Translations under genes and position numbers: made by a program
Shown: piece after piece, positions 1 through 11,700 of the stretch
Layout: every line of letters begins with the position of its first letter
How positions within the stretch are numbered: the stretch's first letter is position 1
Notes under the pieces: generated by a model
Told to the model about the DNA's origin: nothing
Databases searched by the model: none
What the model saw: only the letters and a program-made list of their open reading frames with translations
Assembly (NCBI GenBank): GCA_911728435.2
Contig: OU452216.1
Span: 8,940,342-9,004,341 of the forward strand
From: Apoderus coryli
Taxonomy: Eukaryota; Arthropoda; Insecta; Coleoptera; Attelabidae
Reading direction: 5' to 3'
DNA length: 64,000 nucleotides

Positions 1-339
1 CAATTAAGTTCAGAGTTAAATTGAAATTAGGTAGTATTTTTATTTTGAATTGAATAAGTAGGTGGATTCCAATTAAAAAAGAACACTGTATTTTTTAAAA
101 TATTCATGAATGGACAATACCAAGAAAGTATATTTAAGATAAATACATTTTTACATACATATATGCATTCAAAGGGCATGTTGGTCTTATAAGCTAAGAA
201 AAAAGTAACTATCAATTTGGATTCCGGAAAACCAAGAATCAAACAATGTTGGTAGTAGGTATCTCTAGTTTCGGTCAAAGTTTACCTACCAAAACAGAAA
301 AACGTAGATATTAATTATATGAAAATGAAGAATGAATTA

Positions 340-620
340 GAGTAAATTGAAATGTTTTTGTTTACATATCAAAATGTGTGTTTTAAAATATTTTTTGTGC
401 AGTGACGGCTTGTGGCTTACACCAATTAAACGCTGGCAACTATGTTTATATAAAGGCCGTCAGCTGGTTGTATCTCGTTGTATATTGGGTATATGCCGGA
501 CAGAGAACACAAGCACTGACAAGGGTGTCAAATGCTGTGCACAGCGAAAAGAGAGATCAAATTAAATAATATATTACAAGAATAAAAATTATTTAGATGA
601 AGCTTTGACAAGCCGCCACT
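340..620 (+). repeat. Dispersed repeat with TATA-like motif
   Basis: About 440-490 reads TATATAAA followed by GGCCGTCAG and a stretch ending in GGGTATATGCCGG. Nearly the same stretch occurs in reverse complement at about 20345-20400, beside the 5' edge of a truncated LINE. This suggests the 5' end or promoter of a transposable element. No convincing protein is encoded here. The first 340 bases hold nothing I recognise. Confidence 0.4.
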
Positions 621-867
621 GTTTATGTGTCATTTATAAGATGTAATAACGGATTTGTCAATTTGAGATGCAAGACAATATTAACTGAATTATATAAACC
701 GTTTGAATGAAACTAATTTATAATATTACAGCGAATTGAGTAAAATGGTTATGCGTTAAATGTCTTCACGAGTTGAAGGGTTTACAACAAAAATTTCACA
801 TTTTGCAATCAGGGGGCTAGTACGTTTGTGATTATTAATAACAGCTCAAAAACTGAAAACCTTTTTT

Positions 868-2535
868 AAGTCGTTATTTATTTTTGGATTGAAAATTGTG
901 TTACATTTAACCATAAAAAATCCAGGGACGTATTTAAAAAAACAAAGTTGATGATGGTTTTCAAAAACGAAACGTCGTAGTGAAAATTTTTAAACGCTAT
1001 CTTATTCTCCTCAAAAAGCAACAATCATAAAGTGCTTTTCATTTTTTTATATCTATAAAAATAATATCAGAAATAAATAAAAACTAAAATCGCAAAAAAA
1101 TTGTTTTTTCAAAAATTCTCGAAAAAGGCTACATGGAAACCGTTACGTGTGATACACCACCTATTTTTGAATTGAAAATGGCTTTAAATTTAACAATAAA
1201 AAATGCAGGGCCGTATGTAAAAAAACAAAATTGATGATGGTTTTTCAAAAACGAAACGTCGCAGTGAAAATTTGTAAACGCTATCTTATTCTCCTCAAAA
1301 AATAACAATAAGAAAGTGCTTTTCATTTTTTTATATCTGTAAAAATAATGTCAAAAATAAATAAGAACTAAAATCGCAAAAAAATTGTTTTTTCAAAAAT
1401 TCTCGAAAAAGGCTACATGGAAATCGTTACGTGTGATATACCACCTATTTTGGAATTGAAAATGGCTTTAGATTTAACCATAAAAAATCCAGAGCCGTAT
1501 TTAAAAAAACAAAGTTGATGATGGTTTTTCAAAAACGAAACGTCGCAGTGAAAATTTCTAAACGCTATCTTATCCTCCTCAAAAAGTAACAATAAAAAAC
1601 TGCATTTCATTTTTTTATATCTAAAAAAATAATGTCAAAAATAAATAAAAACTAAAATCGCAAAAAAATAGTTTTTTCAAAAATTCTCGAAAAAGGCTAC
1701 ATGGAAACCGTTACGTGTGATACACCACCTGTTTTTGAATTGAAAATGGCTTTAAATTTAACAATAAAAAATGCAGGGCCGTATTTAAAAAAACAAAGTT
1801 GATGATGGTTTTTCAAAAACGAAACGTCGCAGTGAAAATTTCTAAACGCTATCTTATCCTCCTCAAAAAGTAACAATGAGAAAGTGCTTTTCATTTTTTT
1901 ATATCTATAAAAATAATATCAGAAATAAATAAAAACTAAAATCGCAAAAAAATTGTTTTTTCAAAAATTCTCGAAAAAGCTACATGGAAACCGTTACGTG
2001 TGATATACCACCTATTTTTGAATTGAAAATGGCTTTAAATTTAACAATAAAAAATCCAGGGCCGTATTTAAAAAAACAAAGTTGAAGATGGTTTTTCGAA
2101 AACGAAACGTCGCAGTGAAAATTTGTAAACGCTATCTTATTCTCCTTAAAAAGTTACAATAAGAAAGTGATTTTCATTTTTTTATATCTATAAAAATAAT
2201 ATCAGAAATAAATAAAAACTAAAATCGCAAAAAAATTGTTTTTTCAAAAATTCTCGAAAGAGGCTACATGGAAACCGTTACCTGTGATATACCACCTGTT
2301 TTTGAATTGAAAATGGCTTTAAATTTAACAATAAAAAATCCAGGGACGTATTTAAAAAAACAAAGTTGATGATGGTTTTTCAAAAACGAAACGTCGTAGT
2401 GAAAATTTGTAAACGCTATCTTATTCTCCTCAAAAAGTTACAATAAAAAAGTGGTTTTCATTTTTTTATATCTAAAAAAATAATGTCGGAAATAAATAAA
2501 AACTAAAAAAAATAATTTTTTTAAAAAATTCTCAA
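868..2535. repeat. 284-bp tandem repeat, about six copies
   Basis: The same block recurs every 284 bases; for example GGCTACATGG sits near 1127, 1411 and 1695. It is AT-rich with A and T runs. The 65-codon open frames inside each copy on the minus strand are by-products of the repeat. Copies differ by scattered substitutions, and the first and last are partial. This looks like a local satellite. Confidence 0.85.
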
Positions 2536-3092
2536 AAACGGCTAAAGTTTAATTTTGAAAACACCTTTTAGCCTTTCAATCTGACATATCCGAACTGTTA
2601 TATCTCATCATGCAGCTAGGGCCACCAAAGAATAGTTATAATAGATAGATTAATAGATATTAAAATAATATTAACTGTTTATCTTATAATTGTTGAAAAT
2701 GTTTATAAATTTAAAATATATTTAGTACATATACGTTAACTAGTTGTAAATATATTTTAATTTAATAATTATTGTCTTGTTTATTTTTGCATTTTTTATT
2801 GGGATGCAATTGAAATATTGGCAACCCAAAATGGAGTCGAATCTAGTCACTATATTATAAGAATTGTCATAAGAATAATAATTAGTTTAAGAGTTGAATG
2901 TAAACGTAAATAACTAGGGGAATACCCGAACGTACATGTGTCTCAAATTACCTATTGTATGTATTTATTTATACTTCCGTAAATAAATGTATTATTGTAC
3001 TTACCTTAATGGAAATATTATCTATTCTTCAATTTTAAGTCAGTATAACCTAAGTAAGTATTAACAATGTAATGTTAAAATTAAATTATGTA
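2536..3092. other. AT-rich intergenic stretch
   Basis: I see no gene or clear repeat between the 284-bp satellite and the 3' end of the CYTH gene. Confidence 0.5.
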
Positions 3093-3098
3093 TTTATT
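3093..3098 (-). promoter_or_regulatory. Poly(A) signal of CYTH gene
   Basis: AATAAA on the minus strand, about 70 bases past the stop codon of the CYTH gene. Confidence 0.5.
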
Positions 3099-3164
3099 AT
3101 AGAAATGTTTATGTAAATGTAAAAAATAACAATATTAATAAATGCTTGTAAAATAATATATTAA

Positions 3165-3739
3165 TCACATTAACATATCGGCATAAGATCCAGACATTAA
3201 GTCGCCTTTCGCAATTCCTAACGTTTCCATCAGTTTATATGCGATTTGTTCGCCGTGTTCTGGAGTTTGATCCGGCGACAACATTACCTCAAGTTCCATA
3301 AAGTCCCCTAAACCTTCAACTGTATCTACATGAATTCTAGTTTGGTCGACAATAAATAGTTTTCGAAGCTTTTTAACCGTTATTTTACCTCCTAACGACG
3401 TACTTAATACTCGATGCATCCCTTCTACGTTATCTGCAGATATTTCAGTTTTTTCATATGAACTTAGTTTAGGTCCTTCAGTGTCGGCTCGGTCGTAATA
3501 TATAAGCTGAGCGTTACCAGCCTTAAAAATATTATAGGTAACCGTAAATTACACACGTATGATATTATTTATTAAGTTCAACCAACATCAAATATTCGCA
3601 GTTTCAATCTTCCCTGAGAAACATTGTAAAAGTGATCAGTTTGTTTGATTTCTTGTCCTGGCGTTTTGCTTAAGGATTTAGCTATTTCAATTAGACTTAG
3701 TATATCGTTTACTTGTGCTTTAATTTCCACGTTACGCAT
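3165..3739 (-). CDS. CYTH-domain protein, two exons
   Basis: Exons on the minus strand are 3739-3587 (51 codons) and 3521-3165 (118 residues plus stop), giving 169 residues. The intron has a GT donor after RIFD and an AAG acceptor before AGNAQL, phase 0. The start is the ATG of MRNVEIKA. The EIK just after it matches the reduced amino-terminal signature of the CYTH superfamily (class IV adenylate cyclase, thiamine triphosphatase), whose members bind triphosphate-bearing ligands in a beta-tunnel. RLKLR, the strand FMELEVML and the late GLGDF fit strands of that fold. Length is normal for single-domain CYTH proteins. Substrate cannot be predicted; insect relatives are mostly uncharacterised. 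The gene is divergent from CLPB, with about 0.9 kb between the two starts. Confidence 0.8.
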
Positions 3740-4351
3740 AATTTAATTTTAAACTTCTCGCTAGCAAAAAAAAAACTGGTAAAGTATACTTAGCTAAAGG
3801 ATTTATTAACAAATTTTAAAAAGTATGAAATTCAAACTACTGTTTACAACAATACATTTTATTGAGGTTAGGAATTCTTCTACGTAGAAATGAACCACGA
3901 CCAGGCTTGGACAATAAGGCAAGGTTTATACAGCATAAAGCATAATAATTATTATTGTTTCGGATCTGGTAAAGTCGGAGACCGGTAATCTTGCAGTATA
4001 CATGTGTGAAAGTATGGTCTGACCGCGCCGCTGCGCAGTCAGACGAATTTTGGGAGTTGAGATTGTAATCGAAGTGTGGTGTTGCCAGGTTGAAAACACA
4101 CATATTATGTTGAAACGGTAAAATATTTAACATTAAATGTAGATGCTACTCTAGGTTATACACATTTGTTGTATTTATGTGATTTATATTTGTGTGAATT
4201 AGTTCGATAACAGTCATCGTTAGGTAATCATTGCAGGAGGTTGGAGGTAAAATATGCTTTGTTAACCCTTTCACAGTTTCAATCCACTTTTTCTTCACTT
4301 CATTTATTCCATGGTTGTAATGTCATTGTCATTGGTCGCAAGTCGCAATTC
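3740..4351. other. Intergenic region between divergent genes
   Basis: Separates the CYTH start (minus) from CLPB (plus), so it may hold both promoters; I could not pick a core promoter. Open frames here look accidental. At 4322-4340 the stretch CATTGTCATTGGTCGCA also appears near 54705, 60460 and, inverted, 46135. Confidence 0.4.
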
Positions 4352-4365
4352 ATAACCTTAAAATT

Positions 4366-4538
4366 GCACGCTGGACTTGAGCAGACTGTCCCGGTATGTA
4401 GTTGGTTCGAACCCCGGACCAGCTACATGTAGTTGCTCATTGCAAAGCAAATTGAAAAATTATTTAGATAAAAGAAGACTGAACGAAAATTGAAAAATCA
4501 ATTAGAATATGGCTGAATTGCCTAATAGATGCAAAGGC

Positions 4539-4576
<38 letters not shown>
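4366..4576 (+). mobile_element. tRNA-derived SINE with target duplication
   Basis: About 211 bases including a tail of about 37 A residues. Near 4402 the stretch GGTTCGAACCCC matches a Pol III B box. The element is flanked by a 14-bp direct repeat ATAACCTTAAAATT at 4352-4365 and 4577-4590. The last unique bases before the tail, AATTGCCTAATAGATGCAAAGGCC with minor changes, recur before A tails in the 46.3, 54.5 and 60.2 kb regions, so the 3' end is shared by a family. Confidence 0.8.
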
Positions 4577-4579
<3 letters not shown>

Positions 4580-4666
4580 ACCTTAAAATTTGAAAACTAT
4601 AAAAATATACTTATTGATAAATTTTTAATATAATAAAAAGTGTCATTGTTTTTGGTATATACTATT

Positions 4667-7600
4667 ATGTTAAGAGTAATTCATGTAATACAAAGATGCA
4701 GACACTTTCCGAATCGTTTCCTCCCAGTCACTTCTATTTGTAATTTTACATTAAGAAATCAACACAGTAGAAATACAATACAAATCTTCAAACTAAATAA
4801 TTACGAAAAGTATCATTACAAGCATCGCAGTTGCTTTAAAACCGCGTTAACTATTGCCACCTTAGCCATTGTATATTGTGAATCTGATCAAAATCTACGT
4901 AAAGTACGACGATTTCACAAGGCTGTGCAATATGGGTTAACACACGAAGTTAATAGGTTTGCTTTGAACTTATTATATTATTTGCCCACGGTAAGTTTTA
5001 TGAAATTATATTTATATTTTCAGCTTAATTAAAAGTGGTGTTGATGTTAATGCAAGACATTCGCTAGGCTGGACGCCACTTATGGTTGCTACTGTTAATG
5101 AACACTACGAAATTGTTAAAATACTACTAGATAACGGTGCTGATTCAAATTCGGGTGATAATTTTGTAAATGTCAATAAGACAGCGCAAGAGAAAGGACT
5201 CCATCCGATAGAAGGTTAGTTGTGAGTCCTAAACAGTACCTCGGCACCTTAGTGATTTGTTTTTTATAGTATTAATGATACGAGATGAAGAGTTTTCTAC
5301 TACGCTAAATAATAAAGCATCGTTTGCCGGGTTTACCGCGTTACATTACGCGGTTTTAACTGACAACCATCATATCGTTGAATTGTTAATTAAAAATGGT
5401 GCAAATCCTTGCATAGAGAATGAAGCAGGACATAAACCGATTCAGTATGCAAAGGAGGGAAAACTGAAAGAGTATCTTAAAGTGCAAACAGACAAGGTAA
5501 TTTAGAAGTAGGTTATTGTTAATTAAATTTTCCATGTAGCGTTTTTATGATGAGCTTAAGTCCTTAAGGTTTTGGCGTATATTTTTGGATTGTAGTATGA
5601 AGAAAAGATCAGAGAAAAGGAACTGGAAGAACGTAGGAGATTTCCACTTGAGGAACGTTTGAAGCAGCACATTGTCGGCCAAGAGGCTGCGATTGCTACT
5701 GTAGCCGCAAGTACAGCAAGTTGTTTGTGGTTTCAGTCATTTTCATTCGTTGTTCTTTTCAGCTGTAAGACGACGGGAAAATGGCTGGACAGATGATGAT
5801 CATCCTTTAGTGTTTTTATTTCTGGGTTCATCGGGTATTGGTAAGACTGAACTAGCCAAACAGTTAGCTTGGTATATCCATAAGGATAAGTCACCAGGAT
5901 TTATCAGGTTGGATATGTCGGAATTTCAGGAAAAACATGAGGTAAAGTACATTATGCTCACATTAGATGGCGCCACAGACATCTTGTTGCTTTTCGGTAT
6001 CCGTGATTGTATAAGGTTTTCGGTAAATATTGGGAATATGTATCACACAAACGATAGTGTGAAGCCAATTTCCAACAAAACTTGAAGTCTTGTTACTTTG
6101 TTGTTTGTTGACGTTCAGGTTGCTAAGTTAATCGGCGCACCACCCGGCTATATTGGTCATGACGAAGGTGGCCAATTAACGAAAAAGCTGAAAAGTTGTC
6201 CTGATGCAGTTGTGCTGTTCGATGAGGTGGATAAAGCGCACCCAGACGTACTTACCGTGTTATTGCAATTGTTTGACGAAGGCCGATTAACAGATGGTCA
6301 AGGAAAAACAATTGAATGCAAAAATGCGATATTTATTATGACATCGAATTTGGCTAGCGATGAAATTGCTAACCACGCATTGCAGCTGCGCAAGGAGATC
6401 GAGAAGCTTAAAGATGAAAGGTTGAAGTTGCCACATGGGAAAGGTAAACACTTCTCTTAGGTTATATACAAATGTCAAACGATTTATAATTATTATTATC
6501 CCTTGTCTGACCTGACGGGCTCTATTTCACTAAATAAAGCCTCCTTTATTAAGAAAAACTAAAAATGTAACAAAAACTATCCTCTTCCTTTAATGTCAAT
6601 GTCATATACGTCTATTTGACTTTTTAACTGTCACTAAACACACACACTGTTGCCACTGCACTCCTTATATTCTACTAGACATTAGAGCTGCCATCTGCCA
6701 TCCATTAACTAAGTTAAAGCTGAAAGAAACTATTTTTAATGACCGTTGAGCCCTTCATAATAACATTCTCCTGCGTAAATTTTACGACCCCGGATATTTA
6801 TAGGTGGTGATTAATATTGAGCGTAGGCAAGCGGTTTAAAAGAGGGTTCAAAAATTAAAAAAAATCATAGTTCTTAAACTTATCCGAAATATTGAATAAT
6901 TTTTTGTGCGTTTAATTAAATATAACCTAAAATATTTAACCTAAACAATTAGACCACATTGACATTCGAAAAAAATTTAAAAAGGGGTAAAAAGGTTAGA
7001 AAAAAACGTATTTATTAAACATAGCAGAAATATTGACGAGTTATTTATAGCTTTGATAGAATGTAACCTATGAAATGTGTTATAAATAATTTGTTTTCAT
7101 AGGCGTTCGTAAATAGTGTAGAAGGGGTCAAAATAAAAAAAAAATAGATACTTCCTACTTATTCGAAATTCGGAATAATTTTTCATAGTTGTGATAGAAT
7201 ATAACCTAAAAACTGTCACGTAAATGAACTGGTTCACACAGGCGTTCGAAAATAGTGTAAAAAAGGGTCAAAAACGAAAAAAAAAATCCTAAATATAACG
7301 TAACGGCGTGTGTAAATAGTAGAAAAGGGGGCAAAATGAATTTTATAATAAAACTAAAAAAAACAACTAAAGAACAAAACCCGATACTTAAAAAAATATA
7401 TATATATATTTTAGATAAATTTCAAAAACGTCATAAGATTGTTCCTTTTACACTTAAATCGAGGCAACAGTTTATTTTTATTTTAAAATTTTAGATGACA
7501 CCGATATATCTGAAAACATAATAATATCGCGCAAATTCAAAGACCAAGTCGTTAAACCAATTTTTCTCGTAGACAATAAAATTCTCTTTACGAATATATA

Positions 7601-8646
7601 TAACACTTTATATCTAGTTGTAATATTTTTAGATATATTTTGCTTTTAATCACATGCGATAGCCGGCCGTCAAATGGTCGTATATCAGATATATCTAAAA
7701 AAATTACAACTAGACATAAAGTGTTATATATATTCGTAAAGAGAATGTTATATCTTACAAGAAAATGTAAAAATATACGGGGGAGTTCCATAAGTAAAAA
7801 AATAATAATTGTGTGAACCAGGCGTTCGAAAATAGTGTAAAAAAGGGTCAAAAACGAAAAAACAAAATCGTAAATATAACGTAACGGCGTGTGTAAATAG
7901 TAGAAAAGGGGGCAAAATGAATTTTATAATAAAACTAAAAAACAACAACTAAGGAACAAAACCCGATACTTAAAAAATATATATATATATATTTTAGATA
8001 AATGTCAAAAACGTCATAAGATCGTTCCTTTTACACTTAAATCGAGGCAACAGTTTATTTTTATTTTAAAATTTTAGATGACACCGATATATCTGAAAAC
8101 ATAATAATATCACGCAAATTCAAAGATCAAGTCGTTAAACCAATTCTGAAATGCCATTTTAAGCGGGATGAGTTCCTCGGTAGGATTAATGAGATTGTGT
8201 ACTTTCTACCATTTTCGCGCACAAAACTCATACAGCTCGTCAGACGTGAGCTGGACTGTTGGGCAAAAAGGGTAAGTACTGTGTGCGGAATGGGTTTCGT
8301 TTTCAGTTAATTAAATTTTTGATAGGCAAAGGATAAACACAAAATTGAAATCAATTGGGATAGGGGTGTTGAGGCTGCTTTAGCCGATGGTTATGATGTA
8401 AATTATGGTGCGCGGTCTATTAAATATGAGGTTGAACGTCGGGTTGTTAACCAGCTTGCAGCAGCACATGAAAAGGGAATCATAGGCAAAGGTTCCACTG
8501 TTCATTTAACAGCAAATTGGCCGGAAGATTCAGACAGTGCAGAGATTAAAATAAAAGTCAGACGAAATGGGCTTAAGGATTTTATTGACATTGACCAACA
8601 TTTGAAGCATCCCGTTACAAAAGTTTCGTCAATACTTGGATGGTAA
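4667..8646 (+). CDS. CLPB: Mitochondrial CLPB/SKD3 disaggregase
   Basis: Eight exons: 4667-4956, 5024-5214, 5270-5496, 5596-5710, 5763-5941, 6119-6443, 8078-8271 and 8326-8646. All join in frame through GT-AG introns to 613 residues. The start [11 protein letters not shown] opens a basic, hydroxyl-rich leader that fits a mitochondrial presequence, followed by a hydrophobic stretch. Exons 2-3 encode ankyrin repeats ([17 protein letters not shown]). A single AAA+ module follows: Walker A GSSGIGKT, pore-loop region GYIGHDEGG, Walker [11 protein letters not shown], sensor 1 FIMTSN, and sensor 2 YGARS in the C-terminal D2-small domain. Ankyrin repeats plus one AAA+ domain define animal CLPB, an ATP-driven disaggregase of the mitochondrial intermembrane space. 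Length is a little under the human protein. Intron 6 is disturbed by a duplication and an inserted hairpin element, but the coding exons look intact. Confidence 0.93.
6444..7236. other. CLPB intron 6, proximal part
   Basis: AT-rich, with diverged internal repeats of about 130 bp around 7020-7260 (motifs like AACCTA and GGCGTTCG followed by AAATAGTG). The same family recurs at 28515-28745. No coding content. Confidence 0.5.
7495..7562 (+). pseudogene. CLPB: Truncated copy of CLPB exon 7
   Basis: The first 68 bases of exon 7 are repeated here behind an intact-looking AG acceptor, encoding [10 protein letters not shown] onward. The copy breaks after codons for VKP and runs into the hairpin element (TTTCTCGTAG), so it lacks the rest of exon 7 and its donor. 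Splicing to this acceptor would truncate the protein. Confidence 0.8.
7563..7816. mobile_element. Solo hairpin element in CLPB intron 6
   Basis: A partial single copy of the 409-bp monomer found downstream, covering both arms of its inverted repeat and the loop (CGGCCGTCAAATGGTCG). It lacks the outer segment with ATCAGCTTCTTC. It sits exactly between the duplicated intron-exon segments. Confidence 0.75.
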
Positions 8647-8668
8647 AGTCGTTATTAAAAATATCTGT

Positions 8669-8687
8669 AATAAATGTTGTAAATAAA
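8669..8687 (+). promoter_or_regulatory. CLPB: Poly(A) signals of CLPB
   Basis: Two AATAAA hexamers, at 8669-8674 and 8682-8687, 23-36 bases past the CLPB stop codon. Confidence 0.6.
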
Positions 8688-8759
8688 AATCATAACACCA
8701 GTAATAAGTAGTTTTTTTATTGTCAACATCGAGAATTGCTGAAATCTTTGTTCGTAAAA

Positions 8760-11700
8760 CAACGAACGAACTATGAACACCCCGTATATTTTTACATTTT
8801 CTCGTAGACAATAAAATTCTCTTTACGAATATGTATAACACTTAATATTTAGTTGTAATATTTTTAGATATATTTTGCTTTTAATCACATGCGATAGCCG
8901 GCCGTCAAATGGTCGTATATCAGATATATCTAAAAAAATTACAACTAGACATAAAGTGTTATATATATTCGTAAAGAGAATTTTATATCTTACAAGAAAA
9001 TGTAAAAATATACGGGGGAGTTCCATAAGTAAAAAAATAATAATTGTCACAGGAAGTTTACGGATAGCCTTGTATAAAAACAAGTTACATCAGCTTCTTC
9101 TATATAAAAAGTGACATGAACAAGTTTTTTCGGAAATGAATTATCTAGAAAAAGAAAAAAGTTTCGACCGAAAAAGAACTATGAACACCCCGTATATTTT
9201 TACATTTTCTCGTAGACAATAAAATTCTCTTTACGAATATGTATAACACTTTATATCTAGTTGTAATATTTTTAGATATATTTTGCTTTTAATCACATGC
9301 GATAACCGGCCGTCAAATGGTCGTATATCAGATATATCTAAAAAAATTACAACTAGACATAAAGTGTTATATATATTCGTAAAGAGAATTTTATATCTTA
9401 CAAGAAAATGTAAAAATATACGGGGGAGTTCCATAAGTAAAAAAATAATAATTGTCACAGGAAGTTTACGGATCGCCTTGTATAAAAACAAGTTACATCA
9501 GCTTCTTCTATATGAAAAGTGACATGAACAAGTTTTTTCGGAAATGAATTATCTAGAAAAAGAAAAAAGTTATCGACCGCAAAAGAACTATGAACACCCC
9601 GTATATTTTTACATTTTCTCGTAGACAATAAAATTCTCTTTACGAATATGTATAACACTTTATATCTAGTTGTAATATTTTTAGATATATTTTGCTTTTA
9701 ATCACATGCGATAACCGGCCGTCAAATGGTCGTATATCAGATATATCTAAAAAAATTACAACTAGACATAAAGTGTTATATATATTCGTAAAGAGAATTT
9801 TATATCGTACAAGAAAATGTAAAAATATACGGGGGAGTTCCATAAGTAAAAAAATAATAATTGTTACAGGAAGTTTGCGGATAGCCTTGTATAAAAACAA
9901 GTTACATCAGCTTCTTCTATATAAAAAGTGACATGAACAAGTTTTTTCGGAAATGAATTATCTGGAAAAAGAAAAAAGTTATCGACCTAAAAAGAACTAT
10001 GAATACCCCGTATATTTTTACATTTTCTGGTAGACAATAAAATTCTCTTTACGAATATGTATAACACTTTATATCTAGTTGTAATATTTTTAGATATATT
10101 TTGCTTTTAATCACATGCGATAACCGGCCGTCAAATGGTCGTATATCAGATATATCTAAAAAAATTACAACTAGACATAAAGTGTTATATATATTCGTAA
10201 AGAGAATTTTATATCTTACAAGAAAATGTAAAAATATACGGGGGAGTTCCATAAGTAAAAAAATAATAATTGTCACAGGAAGTTTACTGATAGCCTTGTG
10301 TAAAAACAAGTTACATCAGCTTCTTCTATATAAAAAGTGACATGAACAAGTTTTTTCGGAAATGAATTATCTAGAAAAAGAAAAAAGTTTCGACCGAAAA
10401 AGAACTATGAACACCCCGTATATTTTTACATTTTCTCGTAGACAATAAAATTCTCTTTACGAATATGTATAACACTTTATATCTAGTTGTAATATTTTTA
10501 GATATATTTTGCTTTTAATCACATGCGATAACCGGCCGTCAAATGGTCGTATATCAGATATATCTAAAAAAATTACAACTAGACATAAAGTGTTATATAT
10601 ATTCGTAAAGAGAATTTTATATCTTACAAGAAAATGTAAAAATATACGGGGGAGTTCCATAAGTAAAAAAATAATAATTGTCACAGGAAGTTTACGGATC
10701 GCCTTGTATAAAAACAAGTTACATCAGCTTCTTCTATATGAAAAGTGACATGAACAAGTTTTTTCGGAAATGAATTATCTAGAAAAAGAAAAAAGTTATC
10801 GACCGCAAAAGAACTATGAACACCCCGTATATTTTTACATTTTCTCGTAGACAATAAAATTCTCTTTACGAATATGTATAACACTTTATATCTAGTTGTA
10901 ATATTTTTAGATATATTTTGCTTTTAATCACATGCGATAACCGGCCGTCAAATGGTCGTATATCAGATATATCTAAAAAAATTACAACTAGACATAAAGT
11001 GTTATATATATTCGTAAAGAGAATTTTATATCTTACAAGAAAATGTAAAAATATACGGGGGAGTTCCATAAGTAAAAAAATAATAATTGTCACAGGAAGT
11101 TTACGGATCGCCTTGTATAAAAACAAGTTACATCAGCTTCTTCTATATGAAAAGTGACATGAACAAGTTTTTTCGGAAATGAATTATCTAGAAAAAGAAA
11201 AAAGTTATCGACCGCAAAAGAACTATGAACACCCCGTATATTTTTACATTTTCTCGTAGACAATAAAATTCTCTTTACGAATATGTATAACACTTTATAT
11301 CTAGTTGTAATATTTTTAGATATATTTTGCTTTTAATCACATGCGATAACCGGCCGTCAAATGGTCGTATATCAGATATATCTAAAAAAATTACAACTAG
11401 ACATAAAGTGTTATATATATTCGTAAAGAGAATTTTATATCGTACAAGAAAATGTAAAAATATACGGGGGAGTTCCATAAGTAAAAAAATAATAATTGTT
11501 ACAGGAAGTTTGCGGATAGCCTTGTATAAAAACAAGTTACATCAGCTTCTTCTATATAAAAAGTGACATGAACAAGTTTTTTCGGAAATGAATTATCTGG
11601 AAAAAGAAAAAAGTTATCGACCTAAAAAGAACTATGAATACCCCGTATATTTTTACATTTTCTGGTAGACAATAAAATTCTCTTTACGAATATGTATAAC

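Larger units (their letters stand above)
7237..8144. repeat. CLPB: Direct duplication across CLPB intron 6 and exon 7
   Basis: Bases of about 7237-7562 recur at about 7817-8144, offset 580-583 bases, with few changes. Each copy runs from intron sequence (GGCGTTCGAAAATAG) through the polypyrimidine tract and acceptor into exon 7. Between the copies lies one hairpin element of the satellite family. Confidence 0.85.

Noticed and set aside
1129..1894. Three 65-codon frames in the 284-bp repeat
   Set aside because: They follow the repeat period; AT-rich composition explains them.
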